From: Leptospirales bacterium
Lineage (GTDB): Bacteria > Spirochaetota > Leptospiria > Leptospirales > Leptospiraceae
Assembly (NCBI GenBank): GCA_013297885.1
Contig: JAAFIR010000002.1
Coordinates: 62,001 to 126,000, forward strand
Length of the DNA: 64,000 nucleotides
Direction of reading: 5' to 3'
Position numbers and translations under genes: made by a program. Under the pieces are notes generated by a model that was not told the origin of the DNA, searched no databases, and saw only the letters and a list, made by a program, of their open reading frames with translations. Positions 1 to 9,442 of the stretch are shown here, in pieces (position 1 is the first letter of the stretch; the number at the start of each line of letters is the position of its first letter).

Positions 1-677
1 TTTCTTTAATAAAAATTACTGAATCTAAATTAGAATTTTCAATTAAAGACAGCGGAATTGGAATTAAAGATGTTTCAAAATTATTTCAAGTATTTAGCCA
101 AGAAGATTCTTCTATTACTAGAAAATTTGGTGGAACTGGACTTGGTTTAGTCATAACAAAAAATTTAATTCAACTGATGAATGGTGAAATTAGAGTAGAA
201 TCTGAAATTGGAAAAGGTTCAAACTTTATTTTTCAAATTGAACTAGAAAAACCAATTTTAACAAATGAAAAAATGGAAGTAGTAAATGATTTGAAATCTA
301 ATAATATTGATTTTTCAAAAATAGAAATTTTACTTGCTGAAGATAATAAAATTAACCAAATGGTTTTTTCTAAATTTATAAAAAAATTAAATTCAAAATT
401 AGATATTGCTGAAAACGGTTTAGAAGCGTTAAATAAAACTAAAGAAAAATCATATGATATAATTTTTATGGATATGAATATGCCCATAATGGATGGACTT
501 GAAGCAACTAGAAAAATAAGAGAATTAAAACTATCAAAAGAACCTTATATAATTTCTCTCACTGCAAATGTTTTAGAAGAAGTTAAGGAAGATTGTATTA
601 AAGCTGGGATGAATCAATTTTTAACCAAGCCATTTAGTTTTGAACAAATTAAAAATGCTATTGAAAATGCAATTTAA
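1..677 (+). CDS. Hybrid histidine kinase, C-terminal part (5' end outside window)
   Basis: The reading frame is open from base 3 and runs to the TAA at 675-677. It covers the end of a HATPase_c domain (DSGIGIKD N/G-box region, then GGTGLGLVITKNLIQLMNG) followed by a complete receiver domain with acidic residues (LAEDNKIN), phospho-acceptor Asp in FMDMNMPIMDG and the conserved Lys in LTKPF. It is a cytoplasmic phosphorelay protein with an unknown signal. From base 54 to the stop it is almost identical to the end of the next gene (3 differences in about 629 bases), whereas the 53 bases before that are clearly diverged. The sensor part lies to the left of the window. Confidence 0.9.
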   Translation, partial: SLIKITESKLEFSIKDSGIGIKDVSKLFQVFSQEDSSITRKFGGTGLGLVITKNLIQLMNGEIRVESEIGKGSNFIFQIELEKPILTNEKMEVVNDLKSNNIDFSKIEILLAEDNKINQMVFSKFIKKLNSKLDIAENGLEALNKTKEKSYDIIFMDMNMPIMDGLEATRKIRELKLSKEPYIISLTANVLEEVKEDCIKAGMNQFLTKPFSFEQIKNAIENAI

Positions 678-682
678 GTAAC
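54..682 (+). repeat. Direct repeat copy 1 (kinase 3' end)
   Basis: This stretch matches 1898-2526 with only three differences that I could find (positions 113, 182 and 588, the last changing Glu to Gln). The offset is a constant 1844 bases with no indels. Similarity falls sharply upstream of base 54 and downstream of the shared TAAGTAA, so the block ends inside the ATPase domain rather than at a gene boundary. Confidence 0.93.
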
Positions 683-769
683 TAATTAAAATTAAAAAAA
701 TAAAAAATTTTTATAATTTGTTTTATTGACCATATTATAATTATAATTAGTCTAGATTTAGTAACTAGT

Positions 770-2521
770 ATGATTTTTTTTAAAAAAATTTTAAGATTAA
801 ATGAAGCGATTTCTATAGAAGAAAAATTATTCAATCTTGTTATTTTGTCATCATTAATTATGTTGGCAATTTTAGATTTATTAGTTTTAATCGCTACACC
901 TGATTTTATTGAAGTAATAATTCTTCAAGGAGTTGCAAGTTTAGTATTTATATTTCTAGGCTATAAAGCTCTTTACAAAAAAAAATTCAACTCTTTTTAT
1001 ATCAAATTTTATATAGTTTCTACATTAATAATTACGGATTTAATTTATTTTTCTTCAAACGGAGTTCTTGGAAGTTCGATTTTTATTTTATTATTATTTT
1101 CTGTTGTTGGTTTATTATTACAAAAAAAGACTCGAGATAAAATTGTTTTTTCTACTCTAAGTTTTGTTAATTTTATAATTATTTATATAGTTACTAAAAT
1201 TTTTCCTAAAATTGTTACTCCATATAAAAACGAGTTTGAAAAAGAGCTAGATTTTTTTGGAACTGGTATTGTAGTAATGTTTTTTTTACCATTAATTATT
1301 AAATTTTTTAAAGACGCTTATGATCTTGATCGTGAAAAAATTTTGGATGATCAAGAAAAATTGGTAATATTAAATCTTGAACTTGAAAAAGAAAAACAAA
1401 AATCAGAAGAATTGGCTAAAATAAAATCTACTTTTTTAGCTAATATGAGTCACGAAATTAGAACACCACTAAATGGAATTTTGGGAATGACTGAATCCTA
1501 TTTTTTTTCTTTCACAAATGAAGACAAAGACCAAGCAATTAAAACAGTTCAGAATTCTTCAAAACTATTATTGTCTATTGTAAATGATATATTAGATTTT
1601 TCTAAAATTGAATCAGGAAAGTTAGAACTTGAAAAAAGAAATTTTAATTTAGAAATTTTACTTAAAGAAACTCTAAATAATTTTTTAATGAATTCAAAAA
1701 TATTTTCAAATACTCTTTCTTTAAAATATCAAATCGAAAAAAATGTTGAAAAGTTTTATTCAGGTGATGAATATCGAATTAAACAAATTTTATTAAATTT
1801 AATTTCTAATGCAATCAAATTTACAAACAAAGGAGAAGTTCTAATTTCATTAAAAAAAATTTCAGAATCAAAGCTTCAATTTTCTGTTTTAGATACTGGA
1901 ATTGGAATTAAAGATGTTTCAAAATTATTTCAAGTATTTAGCCAAGAAGATTCTTCAATTACTAGAAAATTTGGTGGAACTGGACTTGGTTTAGTCATAA
2001 CAAAAAATTTAATTCAACTGATGAACGGTGAAATTAGAGTAGAATCTGAAATTGGAAAAGGTTCAAACTTTATTTTTCAAATTGAACTAGAAAAACCAAT
2101 TTTAACAAATGAAAAAATGGAAGTAGTAAATGATTTGAAATCTAATAATATTGATTTTTCAAAAATAGAAATTTTACTTGCTGAAGATAATAAAATTAAC
2201 CAAATGGTTTTTTCTAAATTTATAAAAAAATTAAATTCAAAATTAGATATTGCTGAAAACGGTTTAGAAGCGTTAAATAAAACTAAAGAAAAATCATATG
2301 ATATAATTTTTATGGATATGAATATGCCCATAATGGATGGACTTGAAGCAACTAGAAAAATAAGAGAATTAAAACTATCAAAAGAACCTTATATAATTTC
2401 TCTCACTGCAAATGTTTTAGAAGAAGTTAAGCAAGATTGTATTAAAGCTGGGATGAATCAATTTTTAACCAAGCCATTTAGTTTTGAACAAATTAAAAAT
2501 GCTATTGAAAATGCAATTTAA
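770..2521 (+). CDS. Membrane hybrid sensor histidine kinase/response regulator
   Basis: 583 aa. The first ~185 residues form about six hydrophobic segments with short loops and no recognisable ligand domain. A coiled linker (~186-220) leads to HisKA with the phospho-accepting His near residue 228 ([16 protein letters not shown]), then HATPase_c (NLISNAIKFT, DTGIGI, GGTGLGLVI) and a C-terminal receiver with Asp near 515 (FMDMNMPIMDG). The signal is unknown. It lies 92 bases downstream of another kinase and shares that gene's 3' end almost exactly. No good ribosome binding site is seen before this ATG, but the frame is convincing from here. It converges on the next gene with a 5-base gap. Confidence 0.93.
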   Translation: MIFFKKILRLNEAISIEEKLFNLVILSSLIMLAILDLLVLIATPDFIEVIILQGVASLVFIFLGYKALYKKKFNSFYIKFYIVSTLIITDLIYFSSNGVLGSSIFILLLFSVVGLLLQKKTRDKIVFSTLSFVNFIIIYIVTKIFPKIVTPYKNEFEKELDFFGTGIVVMFFLPLIIKFFKDAYDLDREKILDDQEKLVILNLELEKEKQKSEELAKIKSTFLANMSHEIRTPLNGILGMTESYFFSFTNEDKDQAIKTVQNSSKLLLSIVNDILDFSKIESGKLELEKRNFNLEILLKETLNNFLMNSKIFSNTLSLKYQIEKNVEKFYSGDEYRIKQILLNLISNAIKFTNKGEVLISLKKISESKLQFSVLDTGIGIKDVSKLFQVFSQEDSSITRKFGGTGLGLVITKNLIQLMNGEIRVESEIGKGSNFIFQIELEKPILTNEKMEVVNDLKSNNIDFSKIEILLAEDNKINQMVFSKFIKKLNSKLDIAENGLEALNKTKEKSYDIIFMDMNMPIMDGLEATRKIRELKLSKEPYIISLTANVLEEVKQDCIKAGMNQFLTKPFSFEQIKNAIENAI

Positions 2522-2526
2522 GTAAA
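1898..2526 (+). repeat. Direct repeat copy 2 (kinase 3' end)
   Basis: This is the partner of 54-682: it covers the last part of the HATPase domain and the whole receiver domain of the second kinase, and is about 99.5% identical by eye. Such identity next to a diverged 5' part is the pattern expected of recent gene conversion or unequal recombination between tandem paralogues. Confidence 0.93.
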
Positions 2527-3789
2527 TTAAGAAAACTCCTCAAAAAGTGATAAATTATCTTCATATGAATTTTTAATTTTAGAAGCAAGTCCAAGTGAAA
2601 GAATTATCATTTCTATAGTTGAACCAATTTGTAAACCATATTCATTTAAAAGTGATTCAGAACCATTTATAAATCCTTTAAAAGAATATAGACCTATTCC
2701 AATAATAAAAATTCCCCAAGCAAATAAATAATATAATGCTGGTTTGTATCCTCTGTCCACACAAATACTTGAAACAAAAATAATTAGTACTACAAATAAA
2801 ATAACTGTAGTTGCTATCAAAAATAAATTTAATTGGTAACTTAAAAAAAATGGACTAAAAATAAAAAAACAAACACCAATCATCATCCCTATTAAAAACT
2901 TATCTAAAACAGGAACTAACCTATCTGTATTCAGAAAAGTCCTAGTGAACTGAAGTCCAAAAAATAGTGTCATTGCTGACATAATAGGAACACTTTTAGA
3001 TGACATGACTGGGGTATTTGGCCAAAAATGTTGAAATGCTATTCCATTTAAAATAGATTGTGCAATAGCAGAACTTAAAATAAACAACAAATAATAAAAA
3101 TAACCTTTATCTTTTAAAATAAAAAATAATATAAAATTATAAATAATCAAAACAGATAAAATTCCATAATAAATTCCAATTGCAAAATTTTCTTTAGATT
3201 GTTTTTGCAAAATTGTTTCATGGGAATAAATATAAATAGGAAATTGCATTACTCCATCAGTTTCAATTTTAAAATAAAAAGTCTGAATATTAGATTTTTC
3301 TAATCTAATTGGAAAAATAAAACTTCTTTCTGAAATTGGTCTTTTGTGAAAAGGAATTGCTGAACCAGTTGAAGTTTTATACCATTTTCCATTTTCAGTT
3401 TGGTAATAAAATTCTAATTTTTCTAAAAGTGGGTATGGGATTTGTAAATACCAATCAGAAGTATTTGTTTCATTTAAAATTTGAACCCTAGCCCAAATTA
3501 TATCTTTTGTAAAACCTAAATTAGGAATTTCAGATTTGTTTTCAATAAAATATTCCGACTTTCTTATTTTTGAAAATTTTAAACTTGGATTATCAGTTCT
3601 TAAAATTTGAACAGCCCTTCCAAGAGAATAAGAATCTTTTTCTGAATCCAAAACTGAAATTTTTTGACCAATTTCAACACTTAAAATTTCTAAGGATAAA
3701 AATAGAAATAAAAAGAATTTAAACTGTTTAAATATCGGCACATTTATTAAAAATAGGAATATAAATTTTAAATCAAGTACTAATTTCAT
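2527..3789 (-). CDS. 7TMR-DISM receptor protein lacking an output domain
   Basis: 420 aa. A hydrophobic N-terminus (signal/anchor) is followed by a periplasmic beta-rich domain (~40-205) of the 7TMR-DISMED2 type (WARVQILNET, WYLQIPYPLLEKLEFYY, PIRLEKSNIQTFYFKIETDG). Seven membrane helices (~205-405) follow. Family members normally continue into a coiled coil plus a histidine kinase, GGDEF or phosphatase domain. This one stops about 15 residues after the last helix (LASKIKNSYEDN). The stop lies 5 bases from the end of the converging kinase gene, so the output domain may have been lost in the rearrangement that produced the kinase repeat. It may otherwise signal through a partner. Confidence 0.85.
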   Translation of the reverse strand: MKLVLDLKFIFLFLINVPIFKQFKFFLFLFLSLEILSVEIGQKISVLDSEKDSYSLGRAVQILRTDNPSLKFSKIRKSEYFIENKSEIPNLGFTKDIIWARVQILNETNTSDWYLQIPYPLLEKLEFYYQTENGKWYKTSTGSAIPFHKRPISERSFIFPIRLEKSNIQTFYFKIETDGVMQFPIYIYSHETILQKQSKENFAIGIYYGILSVLIIYNFILFFILKDKGYFYYLLFILSSAIAQSILNGIAFQHFWPNTPVMSSKSVPIMSAMTLFFGLQFTRTFLNTDRLVPVLDKFLIGMMIGVCFFIFSPFFLSYQLNLFLIATTVILFVVLIIFVSSICVDRGYKPALYYLFAWGIFIIGIGLYSFKGFINGSESLLNEYGLQIGSTIEMIILSLGLASKIKNSYEDNLSLFEEFS

Positions 3790-3867
3790 TTACTTTATTC
3801 TAAATTAAAAACTTGAAAAATTTCAAAAAATATTATGTCGTAAAACTTTTCTTAATTCCTAAAAGTT

Positions 3868-4004
3868 GGGCGATGTCAGTTTAAGAAGAAAAAAAGATTG
3901 TTAATAAAAATTTCAAATTGAAAAACTTCTAAAACTGACCCGTGCTTCAAAATGCTTTGGTCGTTTCACGACTCTCTAGTAGACATTTTGAATCACTATC
4001 GCTA
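3868..4004 (-). repeat. Two-hairpin intergenic element, copy A
   Basis: Read on the minus strand it starts TAGCGATAGTGATT and ends ATCGCCC. The first stem pairs TTCAAAATG with CATTTTGAA, flanked by GTG (3994-3996 complement) pairing with CAC (3942-3944 complement). The second stem pairs GTCAGTTTTAGAAG with a near-perfect complement (3875-3939). It fills the gap between two genes and is far richer in G+C at its conserved ends than its surroundings. Other copies are at 5414, 32022, 39428 and 57723. Confidence 0.75.
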
Positions 4005-4016
4005 GTTTTGAAAAAA

Positions 4017-4808
4017 TTAATTTACTTCCCAAAACACAATTTCAGGTTTACAAAAAAGTCTCATTCTTGGAGCGATCTTACCTTCTAAACCAACTCCTCT
4101 TGTAACATAAAGATGAGTTTTATTCTCAACATAAGAACCCATTTCATATTTTTTTCCAGTAACTGAGCTAGTAAATATTGCACCATAAAATGGTACACGA
4201 ATTTGACCACCATGAGTATGACCACAAAGATATATATCAATTGAATAATTTTTTATTTCAGGCATGATTTCAGGTGAATGAAAAAGTAAAATTGTTAAGT
4301 TAGTTAAATTCATTTTTTGAATCAATTTTTCTGCAACTTTAAAATCAATTTTTTGTCTATGATCACAATCTACTCCCAGAATATTTATTTTTTCTCCATT
4401 TGGGAATTCTAATATTGAATATTGATCTCTTAAAACAATTACTCCAGCAGATTCTAAAATTTTCTCAATTTGTTCTCTATTATCCACTGGTGGAGATCCC
4501 ATTGAAGCAAAAACTCCATATTTAGATTTTAATAAACTTATAAATTTTTTTAAATCCTCATGAGATTTTTCATCATTTACATTTGATAAATTTAAATAGT
4601 CACCTGTTAAAAAAATAAAATCAGGGGGATTTTCATTAATGTACTGAATTATTTTTTTTTCTCTCAAACCGTATCTTTCAATATGTATATCTGATAAATG
4701 AATAAAACTAAATTTTGAATTTAACTTATCAGTTGAGAAATTTAATTTAGTAACTGAAAAATTAGAAGGTTCAAAAATCATTCCTTGAATATAAAAAAAA
4801 AGTCCCAA
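4017..4808 (-). CDS. Metallophosphoesterase domain (second part of a frameshifted membrane gene)
   Basis: 263 aa, YkuE-like calcineurin fold. Visible metal-site motifs are SDIHIERYG (DxH), TGDYLNLS (GDxx), LLFHSPE (His) and CGHTHGGQIRVP (GHTH). The usual GNHD motif is replaced by GSPPVDN (about residue 105), so a catalytic Asn/His pair is missing or displaced. Read from TTG at 4808, the sequence overlaps the upstream membrane ORF by 38 bases across a T9 run. Removing one T would give a single protein of about 406 aa. Either the gene is split by a frameshift or this part uses a rare internal TTG start. Substrate unknown. Confidence 0.8.
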   Translation of the reverse strand: MGLFFYIQGMIFEPSNFSVTKLNFSTDKLNSKFSFIHLSDIHIERYGLREKKIIQYINENPPDFIFLTGDYLNLSNVNDEKSHEDLKKFISLLKSKYGVFASMGSPPVDNREQIEKILESAGVIVLRDQYSILEFPNGEKINILGVDCDHRQKIDFKVAEKLIQKMNLTNLTILLFHSPEIMPEIKNYSIDIYLCGHTHGGQIRVPFYGAIFTSSVTGKKYEMGSYVENKTHLYVTRGVGLEGKIAPRMRLFCKPEIVFWEVN

Positions 4809-5238
4809 GAAATTGAAGAATTAAAAATAAATAAAAGCTATATTCTGTAGAATTTTCTAAAATAGCTGACATGATTGAAACTAAAAATCTTGGAAACTGA
4901 ATTACTAAAATTTGTTCAGAGAAATTCCCAAATGAAATTCTTAGTTTTGGTAAACTCAAAATTAAAATTGAATCTAAAAGAATTATTATAAGATAGATGA
5001 AAAAATATTTAGGAAAAGTTTCAGTTATTAAGAAATAATAAAATAATAAAAAATTTATTAGTATTAAAAAAAGTAACGAAAATAATTTATTCCAAAAATT
5101 ATCAGGTATAGAAATCGAATGTAAAATTTTATTTAAAAGAAATATTTTTTTTGGAATAGAACTCAGTTCAATTCTATAGTTTGATTCTTGTAGAGAAGTA
5201 GTTTTTTTCATTAATAATAGTTTTTTTAAAATAATCAA
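4771..5238 (-). CDS. N-terminal membrane part of the split metallophosphoesterase gene
   Basis: 155 aa. A short polar N-terminus is followed by four likely membrane helices (around 48-70, 75-95, 108-125 and 130-150). The final residues after FLG are read out of frame: with one base fewer in the T9 tract (complement of 4793-4801) the chain continues into the phosphoesterase domain. Membrane-anchored metallophosphoesterases with several N-terminal helices are a common arrangement, which supports a single original gene from 5238 to 4017. On its own the fragment has no recognisable function. Confidence 0.7.
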   Translation of the reverse strand: MIILKKLLLMKKTTSLQESNYRIELSSIPKKIFLLNKILHSISIPDNFWNKLFSLLFLILINFLLFYYFLITETFPKYFFIYLIIILLDSILILSLPKLRISFGNFSEQILVIQFPRFLVSIMSAILENSTEYSFYLFLILQFLGTFFLYSRNDF

Positions 5239-5413
5239 TTCTGTCTATATAAATCGGGCTTAGTACTAGTTTAAAAATTTTTCTAATTTACACTTTTTTA
5301 AGCTTTATAATTTTTTAATTTGTAAAGATTTTTTTAATAATTTATTTAATTATTTTTAAAGTTATTTTTTTTAATAAAATATTTTTTATTTAAAAAATTA
5401 AATTTTTCGATTC

Positions 5414-5552
5414 TAGCGAACGGGATTGTAGCGTTTCTGAATCCTCTGACTTTAGTCACAGGATTCAGAAGTAGCGAAAAGCCCGATTTTTTCTCACTTG
5501 GACTAAAGTAAAATTATCATTTAATCAAAGTTAAGTGAGAAAAAATTCGCCC
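5414..5552 (+). repeat. Two-hairpin intergenic element, copy B
   Basis: It starts TAGCGAACGGGATTG and ends ATTCGCCC. GGG at 5422-5424 can pair with CCC at 5482-5484. The first hairpin is 5435-5470 (TTCTGAATCCT against AGGATTCAGAA). The second pairs TCTCACTT with AAGTGAGA (about 5492-5540). Its first hairpin is clearly related in sequence to copy D at 39428-39566, which lies in the opposite orientation. The rest of the 5239-5639 gap is A+T-rich with nothing else recognisable. Confidence 0.78.
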
Positions 5553-5639
5553 TAAATCATAAAAAAAAATTAAATTAAAAGTTTGAATTGGTTTAAAATG
5601 TTTTTGTAAAATTTAATCTTTTTAATTAAAATTAACTGA

Positions 5640-6236
5640 TTAAATTTTTAAATTATTATGAATTTGAAATAATGTATCAAATACATTTGATCGAGCTTTT
5701 AAAATTGGTTGTTCCATTTCTTTTAAAAGAGTCAAAGTAGTTCTCTTAGAACTTAATCCAAAAAAATTAATTATTTCTTGTACTGACCAATTAGCTTCTA
5801 TCAAAAAAAATAATAATGTATTTTTTAATATTTTAGGACTTAATTTGTAACCTTGCTTTTTGGAAGCTTCTTTTAAAATTTTTTGTACTGTTCTTTCATG
5901 GATTTTTTCACCTCTTCCTTTTAACAGAAATTCTTCTTGGTTACGATGACAAATTAGTGTTCTTAAATCTGCTAAAATTGGTAAAGGGATATACATAGAA
6001 CGATATAAATAATTTCTTTTATAAATCTTGATTTTATTTTCAATTATATCAATATCTTTAATTTTAAGGTTGATTAACTCTTTTACTGTGATACCTAAAC
6101 CAAGGAGCATTTTGAAAATTAAAAGATGGTTAAAATTTCGTTTTAACAGAATCATTGTTTTGTTGATTTGTTCTTTATTCAAGATATTAATTTTAGTTAA
6201 ATTATTTGTAATTTTATTTTTCATAAACTCCCTCAT
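5640..6236 (-). CDS. Tyrosine-recombinase-fold protein with lost catalytic residues
   Basis: 198 aa, about the size of a phage-integrase/Xer catalytic domain without most of the N-terminal core-binding domain. The fold is followed clearly: LLGLGITVKELINLKIKDID (box I region), YRSMYIPLP, HERTVQKILKEASKKQGY, LSPKILKNT, then IINFFGLSSKRTT. In active enzymes these contain Arg (GLRxSE), HxxR (tpHxLRHT), His (LGH) and Tyr. Here they read GIT, KILK, FGL and no tyrosine, so all the key residues have been replaced. The frame is nonetheless intact. It probably binds DNA without cutting it, or is a decaying integrase. A 28-bp palindromic repeat lies about 125 bases upstream. Confidence 0.7.
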   Translation of the reverse strand: MREFMKNKITNNLTKINILNKEQINKTMILLKRNFNHLLIFKMLLGLGITVKELINLKIKDIDIIENKIKIYKRNYLYRSMYIPLPILADLRTLICHRNQEEFLLKGRGEKIHERTVQKILKEASKKQGYKLSPKILKNTLLFFLIEANWSVQEIINFFGLSSKRTTLTLLKEMEQPILKARSNVFDTLFQIHNNLKI

Positions 6237-6359
6237 ATATTTTTTTTGACTATAGTTTTTCTCTCCATATGCTAATATTTTCTTTAGGAAAAAAAATTTT
6301 TAAAAAAAGTTCGTTTTTTGATAGGAATATGTCACATTTTTCTCCTTTAATATATACTA

Positions 6360-6387
6360 GCTGCCAAAAGTAATTACCCATTACTTT
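6360..6387. repeat. 28-bp palindromic repeat, copy 1
   Basis: Its reverse complement is identical over 28 bases to 57538-57565. Within it AAAGTAAT and ATTACTTT flank a 5-base spacer (GGGTA on the minus strand). With one mismatch the arms extend to 11 bases. Two 11-base arms around a short spacer resemble a tyrosine-recombinase core site, and a recombinase-fold gene starts about 125 bases away on the same strand. It is not followed by a T run, so it does not look like a terminator. Confidence 0.75.
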
Positions 6388-6416
6388 AGGCTAATTGTAT
6401 ATCCAGATTGAATTTT

Positions 6417-7004
6417 TTAATTATTAAATTTACAAATCCTTTTGTTATAGTTTTCAAAAAAAAATTTACAATTTATATCTAATTCTTTTTTATTTTGTAA
6501 AATTTCACAACAATTCAATTTGAAATGAACATTATTGGTTATCATTGATAATGTTTCTTTCATGCTTCTAAAATTATCTGAGAATTTTTTTTCATCTGTA
6601 TAAATATAAATTTGTAATTCATTTACACCATCTCTTGAAAAAACGAAATAACCTTTTTTATTTCCAGATTCTACTGTCGAAAAATAACCCTCTATTGAAT
6701 CAAATGTATATTCAGCTTCTTTGGAGAGATCGGTAAAATTAAGTAACTTAAAATTTTTTAACTTTATAATCTTATTAAACTTAGTTTTAAAATTATCTTT
6801 ATTCTGTTTTTTAGCTTCAATCTTAAGTAAAATAAATTCATTCATATTTGTTGCTAAAAAAGATGTCTCATCTTGAAAACTTTCTTTATTGATTTTCCAA
6901 ATTGGAGAAAGAGATAATCTTAAATTTCCTTTTTTGAAAGTATGAACAGTAAAATCGCTGGAATGAATATTTAGAAAAAATGTAAGAATAAAAAAAAATT
7001 TCAT
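6417..7004 (-). CDS. Hypothetical secreted protein
   Basis: 195 aa. The N-terminus (MKFFFILTFFLNIHSS) is a short signal peptide; the mature part begins near SDFTVHTF. The remainder alternates beta-like segments and includes a Cys-rich end (NCCEIL, INCKFF, RICKF) that could form disulfides in the periplasm or outside. An AAGGAG-type ribosome binding site lies just upstream of the ATG. No family recognised. It stands alone and is transcribed divergently from the glycolytic operon. Confidence 0.6.
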   Translation of the reverse strand: MKFFFILTFFLNIHSSDFTVHTFKKGNLRLSLSPIWKINKESFQDETSFLATNMNEFILLKIEAKKQNKDNFKTKFNKIIKLKNFKLLNFTDLSKEAEYTFDSIEGYFSTVESGNKKGYFVFSRDGVNELQIYIYTDEKKFSDNFRSMKETLSMITNNVHFKLNCCEILQNKKELDINCKFFFENYNKRICKFNN

Positions 7005-7177
7005 AAGAAACTCCTTTTTTTATCAAATTAAATTAAATTTTTTTTAAAATGATAATCGTATATCTTAGAATACTAAAATTAAAATTTGAACTAAAAATTC
7101 TTAAAAATTATCCAAAAAAAATAATTAAATCATTCTATTTTTTTGTTATATTTAAAAAAATTCTTATAAAATATACT

Positions 7178-7206
7178 TTGACTAATTATTACTTGATTTT
7201 AATTTA
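7178..7206 (+). promoter_or_regulatory. Candidate promoter of the gap operon
   Basis: TTGACT at 7178-7183 is followed 17 bases later by AATTTA (7201-7206), a poor -10. It is placed suitably upstream of gap, whose ribosome binding site AGGGAG is at about 7230. The background is so A+T-rich that -10-like hexamers are frequent. Confidence 0.3.
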
Positions 7207-7224
7207 GTAAATTATTCTTTATAA

Positions 7225-8250
<1,026 letters not shown>

Positions 8251-8252
8251 TA

Positions 8253-9440
8253 ATGAATCTACCCCGTATTGAAAATATTGATGTAAAAGGGAAAAGAATT
8301 TTTTTAAGAGTGGATTTTAATGTCCCTCTTGAAAATGGATCTGTTTCTGATGATACAAGAATTAAAAAAACGATGTCAACTATTGAACTTCTTTTAAACA
8401 GAGGTGCAAAATTAATTGTAGCTTCTCATTTGGGTCGGCCTGATGGAAAAGTAAATCCCAAATACTCTATGAAACCAGTTTTGGAAGCTTTTTCAAAAAT
8501 TTTAGGCAAAGAAGTTAAGTTTTCTGAAAACATTATTGGGCCTGAAGTTGTAAAAATATCAAATTCATTAAACGATGGTGAAGTTTTACTTTTAGAAAAT
8601 TTACGTTTTCATAAAGAAGAAGAAGAAAATGAAAAAGAATTTTCAAAAAAACTTTCTGAACTTGCTGAAATTTACATCAATGATGCTTTTGGTGCTGCTC
8701 ATAGAGCTCATGCTTCAACTGAAGGGATAACAAATTTTCTTCCTTCATACGCTGGAACTTTGATGTATCGTGAAATCGAAATTTTAACTAGCTTAATAAC
8801 TAAACCTGAAAAACCATTTGTCGCAATTATTGGCGGAGCAAAAGTTTCTTCAAAAATTAAAATTTTAAATAATTTGTTTAACAAAGTTGATGCGATGCTA
8901 ATTGGTGGTGGGATGGCTTATACTTTTTTAAAATCAAGAGCTGTTCCTGTTGGGTCATCTCTTGTTGAAAAAGAATTAGAACCCCAAGCTTTTCAAATGA
9001 TTGATAAAGCAGGTTTTGAAAAAGTTGATTTCCAACTTCCTGTTGATCATATTATTGCAGATAGTTTTAGTGATAAAGCCAAAACTAAAACAGTAGATAA
9101 AATGGGAATTATTGATGGATGGATGGGAATGGATATTGGTCCCAAAACAATTTCAGCCTATGAAAAAATCATCAAATCTGCTGGAACTATTTTTTGGAAT
9201 GGTCCGATGGGTGTTTTTGAAATGGATAAATTTGCAAATGGAACCATTCAAATTGCAAAAGCAATTGCTAAGTCAAATGCAAAAACTGTTGTTGGTGGTG
9301 GTGACTCAATTGCTGCAATAAATAAAGCAGGTGTTGAAGATAAAATCACACATATATCAACAGGAGGTGGGGCTTCTTTAGAATTTTTAGAAGGAAGAGC
9401 TTTACCTGGTGTTCTAGCTTTACTAAAAATTAAGGATTAA
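8253..9440 (+). CDS. pgk: Phosphoglycerate kinase
   Basis: 395 aa, full length. It transfers phosphate from 1,3-bisphosphoglycerate to ADP. The signature [11 protein letters not shown] near the N-terminus, SHLGRPDG, the hinge and nucleotide site ([20 protein letters not shown]) and the C-terminal [10 protein letters not shown] and [13 protein letters not shown] are all present. It is sandwiched between gap and tpiA with 2-base gaps, so translation is probably coupled. Confidence 0.98.
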   Translation: MNLPRIENIDVKGKRIFLRVDFNVPLENGSVSDDTRIKKTMSTIELLLNRGAKLIVASHLGRPDGKVNPKYSMKPVLEAFSKILGKEVKFSENIIGPEVVKISNSLNDGEVLLLENLRFHKEEEENEKEFSKKLSELAEIYINDAFGAAHRAHASTEGITNFLPSYAGTLMYREIEILTSLITKPEKPFVAIIGGAKVSSKIKILNNLFNKVDAMLIGGGMAYTFLKSRAVPVGSSLVEKELEPQAFQMIDKAGFEKVDFQLPVDHIIADSFSDKAKTKTVDKMGIIDGWMGMDIGPKTISAYEKIIKSAGTIFWNGPMGVFEMDKFANGTIQIAKAIAKSNAKTVVGGGDSIAAINKAGVEDKITHISTGGGASLEFLEGRALPGVLALLKIKD

Positions 9441-9442
9441 AT

